DNA from: Gigaspora rosea
Taxonomy: Eukaryota; Glomeromycota; Glomeromycetes; Diversisporales; Gigasporaceae
DNA length: 64,000 nucleotides
NCBI GenBank assembly: GCA_003550325.1
Contig: QKWP01000840.1
Span: 1 to 64,000, forward strand
Reading direction: 5' to 3'
The position numbers and the translations under genes were made by a program. The first letter of the stretch is position 1; every line of letters starts with the position of its first letter. This document shows, piece after piece, positions 1 to 11,296 of the stretch. Below the pieces are notes generated by a model that saw nothing but the letters and a program-made list of their open reading frames with translations, was not told the DNA's origin and did no database searches.

Positions 1-150
1 CTAATTAGAATTTATATAGGTCTGACCCCCTCTAGTGATAAGACTATTGACCAATCAAATTTTATCATTTATAATATTAAAAAACCTCAAAAACATTTTT
101 GACCCTATGATTGATAACAGTTGCTACATAGTAAAGTTCAAATTTTACTA
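1..150 (+). repeat. Dispersed repeat fragment at window edge
   Basis: The first 150 bases match, with many differences, two other places on the same strand: about 28005-28075 (tail of the unit only) and 31590-31725. The shared text includes GACTATTGACCAATCAAA and CTACATAGTAAAGT-like words. No open frame or protein similarity is seen. It looks like a remnant of a short dispersed repeat cut by the window edge. Confidence 0.5.
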
Positions 151-324
151 TATGGGCTTGGTGCTACAAAAAGGGGGTAAATTGACAATTTTTCAAAATT
201 AATTTTTTTATACAAATCAATTTAAAATAAGATTTGGAACGTTTTTTACTTAAACACAAAAGCAGTTATATTAATAAAATTTTGTAGTATAGCTCTTTAA
301 AGTTAGTATTTCTTATAATTTATA

Positions 325-448
325 CATATTGGCTAATCCAAAGAATTGCTAATATCTCTTGATCTACTGGTCCGTTTTGATAGCTAAATCATTCAAAACA
401 GACCAGTAGATTAAGAGATATAAGCAATTCTTTGGATTAGCCCATATG
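325..448. repeat. Small foldback element (hairpin)
   Basis: A near-perfect inverted repeat of about 50 bp per arm surrounds a short loop near 385. The outer words are CATATTGGCTAATCC and its counterpart GGATTAGCCCATATG. The terminal word CATATGGGCT also ends the larger hairpin at 62541-63001, so both may belong to one foldback family. It lies just outside the left end of the MULE transposon. Confidence 0.7.
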
Positions 449-500
449 AACATAAAAATTGATTTTCTGAAGATCTTTTGTTTTGTCGATTTACACCCTT

Positions 501-560
501 TTTGGGGTTGTCTAAAGCCGTGTCCAATCATGTGACCAAATGATCGGAACATGGCTCCGG
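501..560. repeat. Left terminal inverted repeat of the MULE
   Basis: This segment pairs with 6361-6412 in inverse orientation. The match is near-exact for the outer 30 bases (one substitution inside GTCCAATCATGTGA versus GTCCAATCACGTGA) and looser inward, ending near GGCTCCGG. Confidence 0.8.
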
Positions 561-839
561 AAAAAGGTCGGACAAAATTTCAAGACCTGAAGTCTACCAA
601 AAAATTTAAAAGACCCGGGTATATTATTCAGCAGCGTGTCTGTGTCACAAAGAAAAAAATTTTAAGTACCCGCATTTACAATAAGCATTTTAGAATTTAA
701 AAAGTCCTATATTTAATAATAGAGATATTGTGAATTGCGCCAGGGTATTTTGCATGGGGGTACTCAAGAAGGGGGGGATCTTTGCTCAGTGCTCTACGGC
801 ACTGATACTAAATGTAATTTTTAATATTTTAAATAAAGA

Positions 840-1550
840 AATCTCGGCAACCCCCTAAGCAAATTCAATTAATTATAATTCTGAAAACCTGTAAAAAAAG
901 TTTATCGAATTTGCTTCATTTAAATTTTGCAAAAAATTAAAATACCTATTATCTTTATTATTGCTTCTATTTAATAGACGTTTTAATTTAATTAAATTTG
1001 CTCAAGTGGTTGCCGTATTGCTGCTTTTATTTAATAAGTATTTTAATTTTTTTGTAAAACTTTGAACAAAGATATTTTGACAATCACCTAAGCAAATTTG
1101 ATGAACTTTTTTATTTAATTCTACAAATTGACAAAATTACAATAAAAAAAAAGTTAATTAAATTTGTTCAGGTGGTTGCCAAGATATCTTCATTCAAATT
1201 TTTATTAGTGCTTCTATCTGATAGGTACTTTATGTTTTTGCAAAGCTTTGAAGATATCTTGACAACTACCTAAGTAAATTTAACAAGCATTTTTTTATTT
1301 TATTTCTATAGATATGTAGAATTTAAATAAAAACATTTATCAAATTTGCGTGGGTAGTTGCTGAAATATCTTTGTTCAAATTTTTTATTATTTCAATTTA
1401 ATACTGGTTTAACTTTCTGGCTTCGAAGGAAGATATCTTGGCAATGACTTAAGAACTTTTTTTTTATTATAATTCTACAAGTCTGCAGAATTAAATTAAA
1501 TAGTTCATCAATTTACTCAGGTAATTGCCAAGATATTTTATTCAAATTTA
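840..1550. repeat. Diverged tandem repeat, about 175-bp units
   Basis: The phrase AAATTTGCTCAAGTGGTTGCC recurs in altered form near 1002, 1160, 1340 and 1508. Its inverse (GGCAATCACCTAAGCAAATT-like) appears near 841, 1075, 1250 and 1435. Units therefore contain both orientations and are partly palindromic. No protein is encoded. The array lies inside the MULE, between the SWIM exon and the left terminal repeat. Confidence 0.6.
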
Positions 1551-2635
1551 TAAAAAATTTTTTATATGTATAAAAAAATTATTTATTATAAAATTTTATT
1601 TAAAAAAATTGCTACGTTCCTTTAATTTTCATAAATTCATAAACTCATAATATAATAAATCTTTATTTAAATACAATATTAATATTACTATTCAATTTTT
1701 TTTTAATATATAACTAATAATATTGATAGATTTGTTCTTTTAATAATGATAACGATTAAAAAGATTAATGAAACTGGATAGCTTGTGCGATATAATATTC
1801 TATGTGGCTGGATTCATCTGTTCTTTAAGTCTAGACTAGTAACTTGAAATAAAGTATAAAATCAGTTTTTAAATGCTAAAATCATGAATAGAACTCGTTT
1901 AATAAATTGAAATTGATTATTGCCTTACCAGCCAAAATACTATCTAGATAAAACGATTATTAAATAGCCATTATACCCATTAATTAAATTATATAAGAAT
2001 AGTAAAGCTTTATACTTGAATGCTTAAATAATTGATTAATAAATAGTAACTATCCTTACCTATTTTAATGATTTATAAGAATAAGAAAACATTATCATTA
2101 TCAATCAAGTAAGATTTGATACCATATTCCAGTTATTTCTATCGTCTTTAATTTCGGGTATATTATTTTTTATTTATTGAGAACTTTCTTCTAACAAAAG
2201 CTTCGATTAGTATGCAATTCCCGATTATAACTTGTTGGTTTTTGAATATCATTTAACACTAATGAGGGAAATTTAATAAAAATAAAAAATGTCATAAGTA
2301 AGATGAAATATAATAAATGCTTATTTAAATAACTAATTATACTTACCAATAAATTAATACAAATAAAATATTCATAAATAATTTATCTTAAATAAATTAA
2401 CACGAATAAAATATTCATCTTAAATAAATTAACACGAATAAATAAGAAGTCTAAATCTCTGGTTATAAGAAAAGTTGATGTTATAATTTCATGCGGTCAT
2501 GCCTTAATACATTCTTTTCATTTATTTATATATAAATTGTATGGCTCTATATTCGATACCTCTAAAAAAAAAAAAACTACTTATCCGCATCTCTATAATA
2601 AAGTTTTCGTATACGCATGTATACCCGTACTTGCA
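1551..2635. other. AT-rich spacer inside MULE, nothing recognised
   Basis: This stretch is AT-rich and has short direct repeats such as AAATAAATTAACACGAATAAA near 2390-2440. No coding region, RNA gene or defined repeat is evident. It is the 3' non-coding part of the MULE element. Confidence 0.4.
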
Positions 2636-3205
2636 TTATGCTGTACTTGCATTATATAGGATAGGCTCTAAGCGGGACTTTAAGTCTCTGATAAATGCAC
2701 CTGTTTGCTTCTCATCGCCTCTTTCTTCAATTCTCCAATAAACATCTTGAGTTCTTTCCATAAGCTCATTTACTACCAACTGTCTATGGTTTGATGCTCC
2801 CTCAGCTTTGTCCTTTTCTGATGTGTCTACTTCAACGACCTCATGATGCATATAAATATCAAAACCATTCTCTTCAAACATCTGTTGAAAGCTTCTCCAA
2901 GTATCAGCTGTTAATAATTTTGTGGTACCATATATATGCTCATGGAAAATATGACGGCAAGGTAATAAATATCGAAGATGAAACAAACAATTACAGTCAA
3001 GAGATGTCAGCCCTGGTGCGGCTTTACCCTTTTCAATTCTTTTCTCTACACCACAAGCTTCATCAGCAAGCATTTGTTGAACAGGATAAGGGAACTTGTG
3101 CAGTTCGTCAAGAATTTCATGATCTAAGCCCACAACCGAAATTTTTTTGATACGGAATTCAAAACCAACATAATCCGAATCTGATTGTTTCTTTTGATCA
3201 AGCAT
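2636..3205 (-). pseudogene. SWIM zinc-finger end of MULE transposase
   Basis: The minus-strand frame gives 189 residues. The central part reads DCNCLFHLRYLLPCRHIF, which fits the SWIM zinc-finger pattern C-x-C-x(n)-C-x-H found at the C-terminus of MULE and FAR1-type transposases. Downstream residues are charged and lack a known domain. The region is separated from the catalytic part (4444-5132) by about 1.2 kb with only scattered coding remnants, so it is read as the C-terminal part of one broken transposase gene. A separate domesticated SWIM protein is possible but less likely, because the piece sits inside paired terminal repeats. Confidence 0.7.
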
Positions 3206-4079
3206 AACTACTCTATTACATGCTCCTAGAGAAAAAAATAATTATATAAAATTAGGATAAATCGGGAAAATAAAGTATTAAAACCAAAACACTCGATAAA
3301 TAAAAAATAAAAATAAAAAATAAAATATAAAATAAAAAATAAAAAAAATAAATATGAACATATTATAAATTTAAAGATTTGGCTCAAAGAAAATACTAAC
3401 TAAATTAACAACAACTAGCAAATTAAAGTTACATTAATAGGAGTAAAAAAAAAATATATATATTATTTTGTTGGTAAACCGTGTTGCTTAAATATTATCT
3501 AATTTGCTAAAAAGAACCTGCTCGATCACATTATCGTAAGATATAGTTTTAAGTTCAAATTCTTTAATACGGCATTATTTCCATTTGTCCATTCTTCCAA
3601 AGATCACCAGATAGAAAGTGTATTGCATATTTCATTTGTTTATTTCGGCTTAAAACGAATTTACCAAATATTCATTGCTGTGGTGTCTTGAGTTAGCTTA
3701 TACATTTTATGCTCACCATTCTTTAATTGCATACGCCTTAACTTATACAGTAAATAAATATTAATTAAACATTCCCAATAATTATAAGTTATCGTGCAAT
3801 TATGATCATGATAAGTTGTGAATGGCTAACTAAATTTTAGTTGGAATTGTTGTGCTTACGTAATAACGTACAATATTAAAAAAAAACTATGATCATAAAA
3901 GTTTGCACGATAACATAAATATTACGCAACAAAATTCACTTACTTTATTCGAAACTACTAATATATAGTCTTCATAGTCAAAGAAATGTCGATACTTGTG
4001 GCCGATACTATAATAATTTAAATTAATTAAATAAGATAAATAATGTAAAATGTTATAAAACAGATAAGTGATGCCAAGA

Positions 4080-4440
4080 GAACATCAGATTTCGAACCTT
4101 TAAGCTTTTGAGAAGTCTGCATCATAAGCAACCCATATATAATAACGTTCTATTAGCACTTTACCATCTTCTAATTCGTCAAAAATCCATATGCCCACTA
4201 TTAAGCTAGCTAATATTTAAGCAGTCTTTAATAATATTTTTGCCTGTTCTCTAACTGCATTTTTTAAGTAAATGCAACCCCTGAGCAATCGTAGTACCAA
4301 AAGGAATCCACTTATCATATTTCATAAAATGTTGCCTTTCCGATTTACTCTATCCTCAAGCTATTTCTTGTAGCTTATACGTTTTATAAATTCAACACCA
4401 AATTACCCATGTTTTTCAAAAAAAAATTCAAAACAAAAAA
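4080..4440 (-). pseudogene. Frame-shifted transposase remnant between core and SWIM
   Basis: On the minus strand, short stretches still read as protein in changing frames: GIWIFDELEDGKVLIERYY near 4125-4200 and KYDKWIPFGTTIAQGLHLL near 4260-4325. They lie in the order expected between a MULE core and its SWIM finger. Stops and frame changes separate them, so the gene is dead here. The stretch 3206-4080 shows no such remnant and is plain AT-rich sequence. Confidence 0.5.
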
Positions 4441-4443
4441 AAT

Positions 4444-5132
4444 CTAAAAAAAAAAACACAACCCAAAGTCGCCAGAGAAATAACCTTGTACAAGCAACCT
4501 TCTCTTAAAATATAGAACATAATCTTCGAAATACACACCGATTAAGCCATATGTTTGAGAGGTTTTTCGCTTTAATTCAGAATGGTAGGATTCTAAAGAA
4601 TTTGTTGAGGTCACTTGCAACAGCAAAGGGGAATGTGTCCACGCTCAAAGTGCCCATTGATGAGAATTTTTTGTATAATTCCTTGAAATATATCGTTTGA
4701 TGGCGGGAACTGGCATTCATTAATTGCTTTTTGAATTAAAGCTTCACAACCAATTTTAGTTCTTTTATACATGGCTTGGGTCATTTTCTGGCGAGTTTGA
4801 TAATCGTATATTTTGTTAATCCAAGTTCGTGCAAGGTGTACAGTGCAATATATTACATTACATTCTTGTTCACCATTTTTAAGCCCGGGAAAAACTATTC
4901 TAATACTATTTTCCTCTATACTACTCTGATCCTGAAGAATATACCTAGGTTTCCAGTTGAGTGCAAATCGTTGAATTTTTTTTAAAGCCTCTGCAACAGT
5001 AATACCGTCCTTCTTGCTAACAAAAAAGTGAGCGCCAACATCCCAGCACCCATATCCATTACGAACATACAAAGTGAACAAACGATAATTATATCTATTT
5101 GTTTTATGTATGGAGCTATAAGAGTTAACCAT
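4444..5132 (-). pseudogene. MULE transposase catalytic core (broken)
   Basis: Two overlapping minus-strand frames (4611-5132 and 4444-4626) together cover the MULE domain. The first contains YNYRLFTLYVRNGYGCWDVG, the core strand after the first catalytic Asp, then ILQDQSSIEENSI, the segment with the second Asp, then CTVHLARTWINKI. The second frame has TSTNSLESYHSELKRK, the conserved segment after the catalytic Glu region. The overlap at 4611-4626 marks a frameshift. In the intact family this enzyme cuts and rejoins transposon ends in the nucleus. The first Asp is not clearly kept. Confidence 0.75.
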
Positions 5133-5269
5133 CCATATTTTACAAGATTCTCGATTTGATTTTAATTCATAAAAACTAAGCCCATAGAAGAATTATGCGG
5201 AATACTATAGCGCTCGACCTTATACTTCTGTTGTTCCAAAAAAGAAATTGATTCTTAAATATCTAATGA

Positions 5270-5923
5270 TCATTTGGAATTTCCAATTAAATGAGCATCA
5301 AGAGATCCACAAACTTTATATTTAATGTTAGTGACTTCTTTACGTTTTAGTTCTTTCACACTTTTATCAAGATTTAATTTCTCTTTCGCGTATTCTTTTA
5401 CTGCATTAAGAATTGTTGGTGGACGATAATCTTTAAGGGATTCTTGCTCAACCAAGTTTCGGACAACTTGCAAACGTTTAATTTTTTCGATATCATCCAA
5501 AGTATGAGTATGATCAGGTGAGTTTTCAAAGCGTTCTATATACACTTTGGCTTCCATAATAAATCGTTGCACTTTAATTTTAGCAAAGCACAGACCAGAT
5601 GGACGAACTTTTGTTTTTTGCCGCTTATCACTTGGAATATCATCCTTCCAAGTGCTAGATACATTATGCTTAGTAAAGCGACATGTATATGTTTGCGATG
5701 AATAACCATACACTCTTTTCTTAAAATTAAATCCAGTCCAAACATTCGACACTAGTGGCCACCATTCAGTATCGAATTCCTCCGTTGATAGCTCAAGTGG
5801 TTGTTTAATATTGAAAAGAAGATCTCGTCTTTGATTAGGGGTCAAATCGTCGAAATTAGGTGAATATATTGTTGTATTAATATTTATAGATATAAGGACG
5901 AATGAATCCATGTTCATAGTCAT
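5270..5923 (-). pseudogene. FAR1/WRKY-GCM1-like N-terminal region of transposase
   Basis: The 217-residue minus-strand frame starts MTMNMDSFVLIS. It contains a Cys (YTCRF), a second Cys (GLCFAKIKV) and a late HTH triplet (PDHTHTLDD), the layout of the WRKY-GCM1 type zinc finger that binds terminal repeats in MULE/FAR1 transposases. A basic C-terminal part follows (VKELKRKEV). The gap of about 140 bp to the catalytic core carries a frame change. It would have formed the N-terminus of the same protein. Assignment rests on the zinc-ligand pattern and position, so the exact boundary is uncertain. Confidence 0.6.
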
Positions 5924-6360
5924 GATTACAAAGGGGATTCTTGCTGGGATAATATTAAAAAAAAAAAGTTGAGCACTTTAATAAATTTTTTTCTTAAAAA
6001 AAAAAAGTTTTTAACTGGGTGGTGCTTGTAAAATTTGAGATTCAAAAAATAAAGAGTTTGTGTTGAACATATAAAATTTTTCTTAAAAAAAAATTCGGCA
6101 GTCAAAATTTTTAACTGGAATTTTTTTTATAAAAAAAATAAAAAAACGTTTTAAATAAAAAAAAAGCTTGCAGGTCTAAATTTCTTTATTGCAATACGTA
6201 TAAAAAAAAGTTTTTCAAATCTTCGTATTTGCACTTCAGCACTTATGTAAGAGAGGAAAAAAATCTGTTCAAAATATGCGTAGGGTACATGCATACACTT
6301 TCGCATTACATTATGCTACACTAATTGGCTATCATTAGTATTATAAAAGCCGGCTAACAG

Positions 6361-6412
6361 TTCGGAGGCCGTATGATCACGTGATTGGACACGGCTTTAG
6401 ACGTTCCCCAAA
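6361..6412. repeat. Right terminal inverted repeat of the MULE
   Basis: This is the inverse of 501-560. It reads GATTGGACACGGCTTTAGAC then CCCC at the outer edge. Confidence 0.8.
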
Positions 6413-6459
6413 TTCGGAATATATTGTTTACTTGTTTATATTTTTTTAACCAATTAAAA

Positions 6460-6700
6460 TGAATGTCCGGCATGCTGCCATTCCCGCAGTAAGTGATAAA
6501 CTCTAGACCAGTTGGCAGGTAGTCTATGAGCTCTACCTCTAAACGACAGGTGCTGTCTTATGGTTCCTAGTATCACCACTTTCTTAGCTACAGTTTTTTT
6601 GTTAAAATTTTATAATAAAAGATTTTTGATTTTTGTTGGTACAAGTGATCGTCAGAAAGAGTTGACTGCTTACAAAAGTTATATTATTTGGATAGATCAA
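6460..6700 (-). mobile_element. Truncated poly(A) retroposon, family 2
   Basis: The block ending at ACAAGTGATCGTCAGAAAGAG (about 6641-6665) matches the ends of the copies at 13690-14725 and 37158-38115, which read ACAAGTGATCGA then a GGAAGAGTTG word. The preceding GTATCACCACTTTCTTAGC text also resembles them. Only the end near the presumed 5' side is kept here. It does not encode a credible protein. Confidence 0.45.
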
Positions 6701-7840
6701 ATATTAAATTGCTTATTTTTGGCTTTTTATACAAATCTTTTCTATTTATTGAGATTTTTTCTGCAGAGCTTGCTATTTTTAGTAATTTTATAATAAACCT
6801 GATCAATTTATATATATTGAAATCCTAATTTTAGTTAATAGCTTTTGTAATATTGAAATTTTTGTATATTAAATACACTCTCTTCCTAGTTAATAAAAGC
6901 AGGATTGCAAAAAAAAAATTATAAATGTCAAGAAAAATACTAATCTTATAAAACAAAATAAAAAAATAACATACCAAAAATTTTTAAAATTTCATATCAA
7001 AATAAATCAAAGTTTTAGTATTATCCAGTTTTAGCATTATTCTAGCTATTATCTCTGACAATAAATTTTGAAAATTTTTGAATATAATCCTGATTTGTTA
7101 TTGATTTTTAATTAAATTCCTCATCTAAATTTGGTTGTAGTGATTAAAAAGTTATAAAAAAAAAATTATTGACTCTGACTGTAAAACAAAAGTTATTAAT
7201 TATCAAGTATATCAAATAATATAATTTTGATCAAAATAATTTTATAATTTTGACCAGGAATTACAAAATTTTGGCCGGAATATACCTAACACTTTAGCTA
7301 ATTTCTAGAAATTACCGGTAAACATATCGACCGATTTGGTTCGACCCCAAAATTAGCCAATCATGATTGAAAATTATTTTTCGTTAAAAAATTTAGTACA
7401 AATGAGTTTTTACAAAAACGGTCTTTTAAACTTACTTTGAACACATGTTTAATTATTAGCTGAAAATAAGTTAAAAAGATCGTTTTCCTGAAAAATTGCT
7501 TCCGAATTCATCCTTACCAATTATACAACCGATCAAAACAATTACAAACCGATCGTTCACTACCCGACAGATTTAATTTTTGGTATGTTACATGAATTTT
7601 CAGTCAAATACAAAAAACTGAGATCAAAGAGTTTTTTGTTATAACGTTAACGTTAAAGGTGTAAAGATCAAAACAATTATAAGTGATTGACCAATCAAAT
7701 CGTGTTTTTCATGTTCGATCATTGGATAAATTTTCCGAATAAATATACGTGGAACAATTAGTTTTATTTACACTCACCAATTTCTCGTGTGTGCTTCCGC
7801 CTCCAAATAATCATCTAAAGTTTTTTCATCAAATTTGTTA
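6700..7840. other. AT-rich upstream region of CDC20
   Basis: No gene or repeat is recognised. A 12-bp palindrome AACGTTAACGTT sits at about 7643. The last few hundred bases should contain the promoter and the unresolved 5' exon of CDC20. Confidence 0.4.
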
Positions 7841-7862
7841 ATGCGAAAAAGATATTGTCAAG

Positions 7863-9588
7863 CTGGCGACCACATACTTTCCTTCAACACCCCCTAGACA
7901 GCCTACTACACCTATTCGAAAACGTACGCCACGTTCACGTTTGAGCACGCCAACACAGTCACGTCTGACGACACCTACTATTGCGCGCACTAATAAATCA
8001 TCCAAGTCTGTAGCTTCTTCACCAAGCTCCCCACTACAAAACAGCACTTTACTTAGAAGATTCAGGTCGTGTAAAAAAAAAAGTCCAAGGTCTTCTCCCA
8101 AAAAGGAAGCCTTAAGATTGGATGTTATTACAGGCGACTGGATAAACGTTTGTAATACTCCTTCTAAAGTAAACAAGGTCCGATCTCAGGTTTGTGTTTT
8201 TGAGCAGACGCACACTATGAGTGAATTGTGAAATAAGCCATTTTTAAGTCGTGTTATTTTCGTAAACATGTGTAGTGCGATCGATTTATTCCAACTCGTG
8301 ATATTATGGGCGATCTATCAAGTCATTTTAATACTACACACAGAGAATCAGGGAAAGAACAATATATGGATAGTGCAGATCTAGAATATCAAGAGAAACT
8401 GGCGGAGGCTTGCGGTATTGCATTTGAGAGACGAATTTTGCAGTTTAGTGCACCACCAAATGGAAAAGATGATTTAGGTCAAACGTATAATCAACGTTCA
8501 AAGAAATTTACTACATCAATTCAATTGAAAAGACGAATAGCTACTGTCCCTGAACGCATCCTTGATGCGCCGGGCATGATAGATGATTATTATTTAAATC
8601 TATTAGATTGGAACGTCAAGAACATGCTGGCCATTGGTCTTGATCAGAATGTTTACGTCTGGAACGCTGATACTGGAGATGTAAGAACTATTGCTCAAAC
8701 AGAAGATAATGATTATATTTCTAGCTTATCTTGGTCTCACGATGGTGAATACTTGGCTGTAGGAACAAGTGATGGTGACACTCAAATATGGGACATTTTG
8801 AGAGAACAAAAAGTTCGATCAATGTCAGGACATACTGCTCGTGTTGGTGTTCTAACTTGGAACAAATATCTTGTTTCTTCCGGTTGTAAAGATGGCAGTA
8901 TTTGGCATCATGATACTAGGATTGCACAACATAAAATAGCCGAATTACTTGATCACGCAAGTGAAGTTTGTGGACTGAAATGGAGTCATGATGGAGAACA
9001 ATTAGCAAGCGGTGGTAATGATAATCGTGTAAATATATGGGATGCGAGATCAAGTATACCAAAATTTACAAAAAATAACCATCAAGCAGCAGTTAAAGTA
9101 AGTGACAATCATTATTTTTATTATTTTTTTTTTTTAATGCTAACGAATACGTTTGTGTTAAGGCTGTTGCATGGTGCCCATGGAAAAATAACCTCCTTGC
9201 TACAGGTGGAGGTTCATTTGACCGTCAGATTCATTTCTGGAACACAAGTTCAGCGTCCCGTCTCAAATCAATTGAAACAGGATCTCAAGTTACTTCAATA
9301 ATTTGGTCAAAAGAATATCAAGAACTCTTGTCCACACATGGATTTCCAGAACATCATATGTCTATTTGGTCTTATCCAAAGTGCCGAAAAATCATCGACA
9401 TTCAAGCTCATGACACTCGTGTTTTGCATTCAGCCATTAGTCCTGATGGGCAGGTAGTGGCTACAGCTGCGAGTGATGAGAATCTGAAATTTTGGAGAGT
9501 TTTTCAAAGTCAAAGTAAAAATGAGGGGTCTAGAAGTAATGTTAAGGAAAATGGGACAAGTGTATATTCTGGTTTACTTATTCGATAG
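7863..9588 (+). CDS. CDC20: CDC20, activator of the anaphase-promoting complex (3 exons seen)
   Basis: CDC20 binds the APC/C ubiquitin ligase and selects mitotic substrates; Mad2 and BubR1 hold it at the spindle checkpoint. Exons seen are ~7863-8189, 8276-9097 and 9163-9588. Exon 1 gives a Ser/Thr/Pro-rich basic tail. Exon 2 opens with the C-box (DRFIPTRDIMGD), which lies upstream of the first downstream ATG and so proves the splice. Next come the Mad2-binding motif RRILQFSAPP, the RILDAPGMIDDYYLNLLDW segment and seven WD40 blades. The protein ends LLIR, the Ile-Arg tail that docks on APC/C. Intron 2 is GTAAGT..AAG. Exon 1 may instead end at 8168 or 8147, as all three donors are in phase. No in-frame ATG exists in exon 1, so a further 5' exon is likely. 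The match is closer to Cdc20 than to Cdh1. Confidence 0.93.
9098..9162 (+). other. Intron 2 of CDC20
   Basis: A 65-bp intron runs from GTAAGTGACA to a T-rich tract and TTAAG. It joins the frame exactly between NHQAAVK and AVAWCPW, a junction that matches the conserved WD40 text. The upstream intron (8190-8275 or a longer alternative) ends ATGTGTAG just before the C-box. Confidence 0.9.
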
Positions 9589-10327
9589 AAAAAATCCATA
9601 TTAAAAGTAAATAATAAATGATCGGATTATTATATATATTCGTATTTTATATGTTGATGATTCATAAAACTTGTCGTTTGCCATGGATCGCCGATCTTAA
9701 ATCTTTTTACGTTTCGCAAACGGTGATTAGTGAATTACCGTCTAGGCTCTCTAAATGCGCGTTCCGAATACATGCATCTAAGAAGGTGTATATTTAATAA
9801 AAACTAATGATAATTAGCCAATGAAATTGGCTGATGGAAATTATTAAAAAGGATTTTTAGTTTCAAATATTTTTGATATACAGTATATCTTTAATTGAGA
9901 ACTAATTAGTTTACGCATAGCGTTATACATGGATACTAATTTATTGATTACAAATTCATATTAACAAAAATTAACCCGGTTTAAGGTTAGGTAAGGTTAC
10001 GTATTTTAGGTTGAAAATAGTTCTATTGTATATTATGCTGCATTTTTTTTTGTTAGAACCAAAAGCTATCTATAGAAATGCTCGTGTACATACAAACATA
10101 GTAGTATATATACTAAGCATTATTAAAGTATCAGATTCTTTTGATATTAATTTTTCTATATATACTGTAAAAGCCATTAACAATCATTTAAATTTAAAAA
10201 CACTATGTATATAGTGACGAATAGATGTGCTCTAAAATGATTGCCCAATTTAGGTTTGTTCATCGTGCTCACTTAACGATGATCAAAATAATGTTATTTT
10301 ATATAACTAAAAATACTTTTTCAAAAG
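9589..10327. other. Intergenic region between CDC20 and zinc-knuckle gene
   Basis: This 739-bp stretch should hold the CDC20 3' end and the promoter of the next gene, which lies on the same strand. A TTAGGTTAGGTAAGGTTACG-like run is seen near 9980-10000. No coding region is supported. Confidence 0.45.
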
Positions 10328-11296
10328 ATGGACGACGAAGACTACATAGATGAAGTTTTACGATATGAAGATGAGATATATAATGAGAAGGCAGAGACAT
10401 CGGAGAGGTACACATCACGTTTACTTATAAACATCTTTATTTCCGACTAAAGCAATATACTTTTACCAAATTTATTAGTGAAGAAGAATTATTGAAAGAT
10501 CCATCGATCATTTATGGTCAACTATATTATTCAAGCGAAAAGCCAGAGGTGACTTCCAGTGAGATCATTCCCAATGATCAGGAGTCTTCAAGAAGAATTC
10601 CGGAGGTACAGCCAAATGACGAGGAGGATAACCAAGCTCAATCTCCACCAAGAGAGGTGACCGAATCAGTAAGTTAAAAATTGCTCTAATCACTGAATCA
10701 CATTACATCCTTCCGGATGGTGATGATAATGCAGGGCCTTATCCAACAGATACCCAAGTACTTAATTTCGAAATGAAATCGATTAAAATGGAAAATTAGC
10801 AATTTGAGCGATGTTAAATACTTGGATTCTTGATTAATAAAAAAGCTTAATCTATACGAATCTTTAAACATCAATATTTTATTATTGTTTACAGGCAACA
10901 CAAAGTACGGATAAATGCGTAATGTGCGGATCAGAGGATCATAGTTCAAGTATGTGTGAAAGAACGACGCACCCTAACTATGATGAGGTAAGATTTTATC
11001 ATTTATTTACTCATAGCTTACAACAGTCAAAATACAACCTAATATATGCATAATGTTAGGCAACATGGAGACGTTACAAGATACAAAAGGGCGTCGTCCC
11101 GCGATCAATTACCTACGTTAGTTGCTTTAATTGTGCTAGTAGTAGTCATGGAGGGCGTGTATGTATAATATCTTCGTTGAATACCGTTGCTTAAACCCTA
11201 TTAATATTGTTTGTCTTTTAAACACTATAGGACTGTCCGGATTATTCCCGTTATAGGACTAACGGACGCTCACGGAGTAATACCACCAGGATGTAG
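10328..11296 (+). CDS. Two-zinc-knuckle protein resembling the Air1/Air2 (TRAMP) C-terminal half
   Basis: Hand splicing gives five exons: 10328-10407, 10479-10668, 10895-10987, 11060-11158 and 11231-11296. All introns are GT..AG and all phases agree, yielding 175 residues. The first 90 are acidic (MDDEDYIDEVLRYEDE at the start). Two C-x2-C-x4-H-x4-C knuckles follow: C98-C101-H106-C111 and C143-C146-H151-C156. The linker has W124-R-R-Y127. In yeast Air2 a conserved IWRxY motif lies between knuckles 4 and 5 and contacts the poly(A) polymerase Trf4 in TRAMP, which tags nuclear RNA for exosome decay. The layout here copies that last pair, but Air proteins carry four or five knuckles, so this is either a shortened relative or another small RNA-binding protein. 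No transposon signature is seen. Confidence 0.72.

Larger units (their letters stand above)
501..6413 (-). mobile_element. MULE DNA transposon with terminal inverted repeats
   Basis: The ends form an inverted repeat of about 60 bp: 501-560 and 6361-6412 share GTCTAAAGCCGTGTCCAATC, and both begin with GGGG. Between them, on the minus strand, lie a FAR1/WRKY-like N-terminal region, a MULE transposase core and a SWIM zinc finger, so the whole is one roughly 5.9-kb Mutator-like transposon. The coding parts carry frameshifts and stops, so this copy is not autonomous. No convincing 9-bp target duplication was found next to the GGGG ends. The 3' half (about 840-1550) contains diverged tandem units. 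Confidence 0.8.

Noticed and set aside
7320..7360. GGTTCGACCCC word resembling a tRNA B box
   Set aside because: No matching A box or acceptor stem is nearby, and the sequence around it is plain AT-rich DNA.
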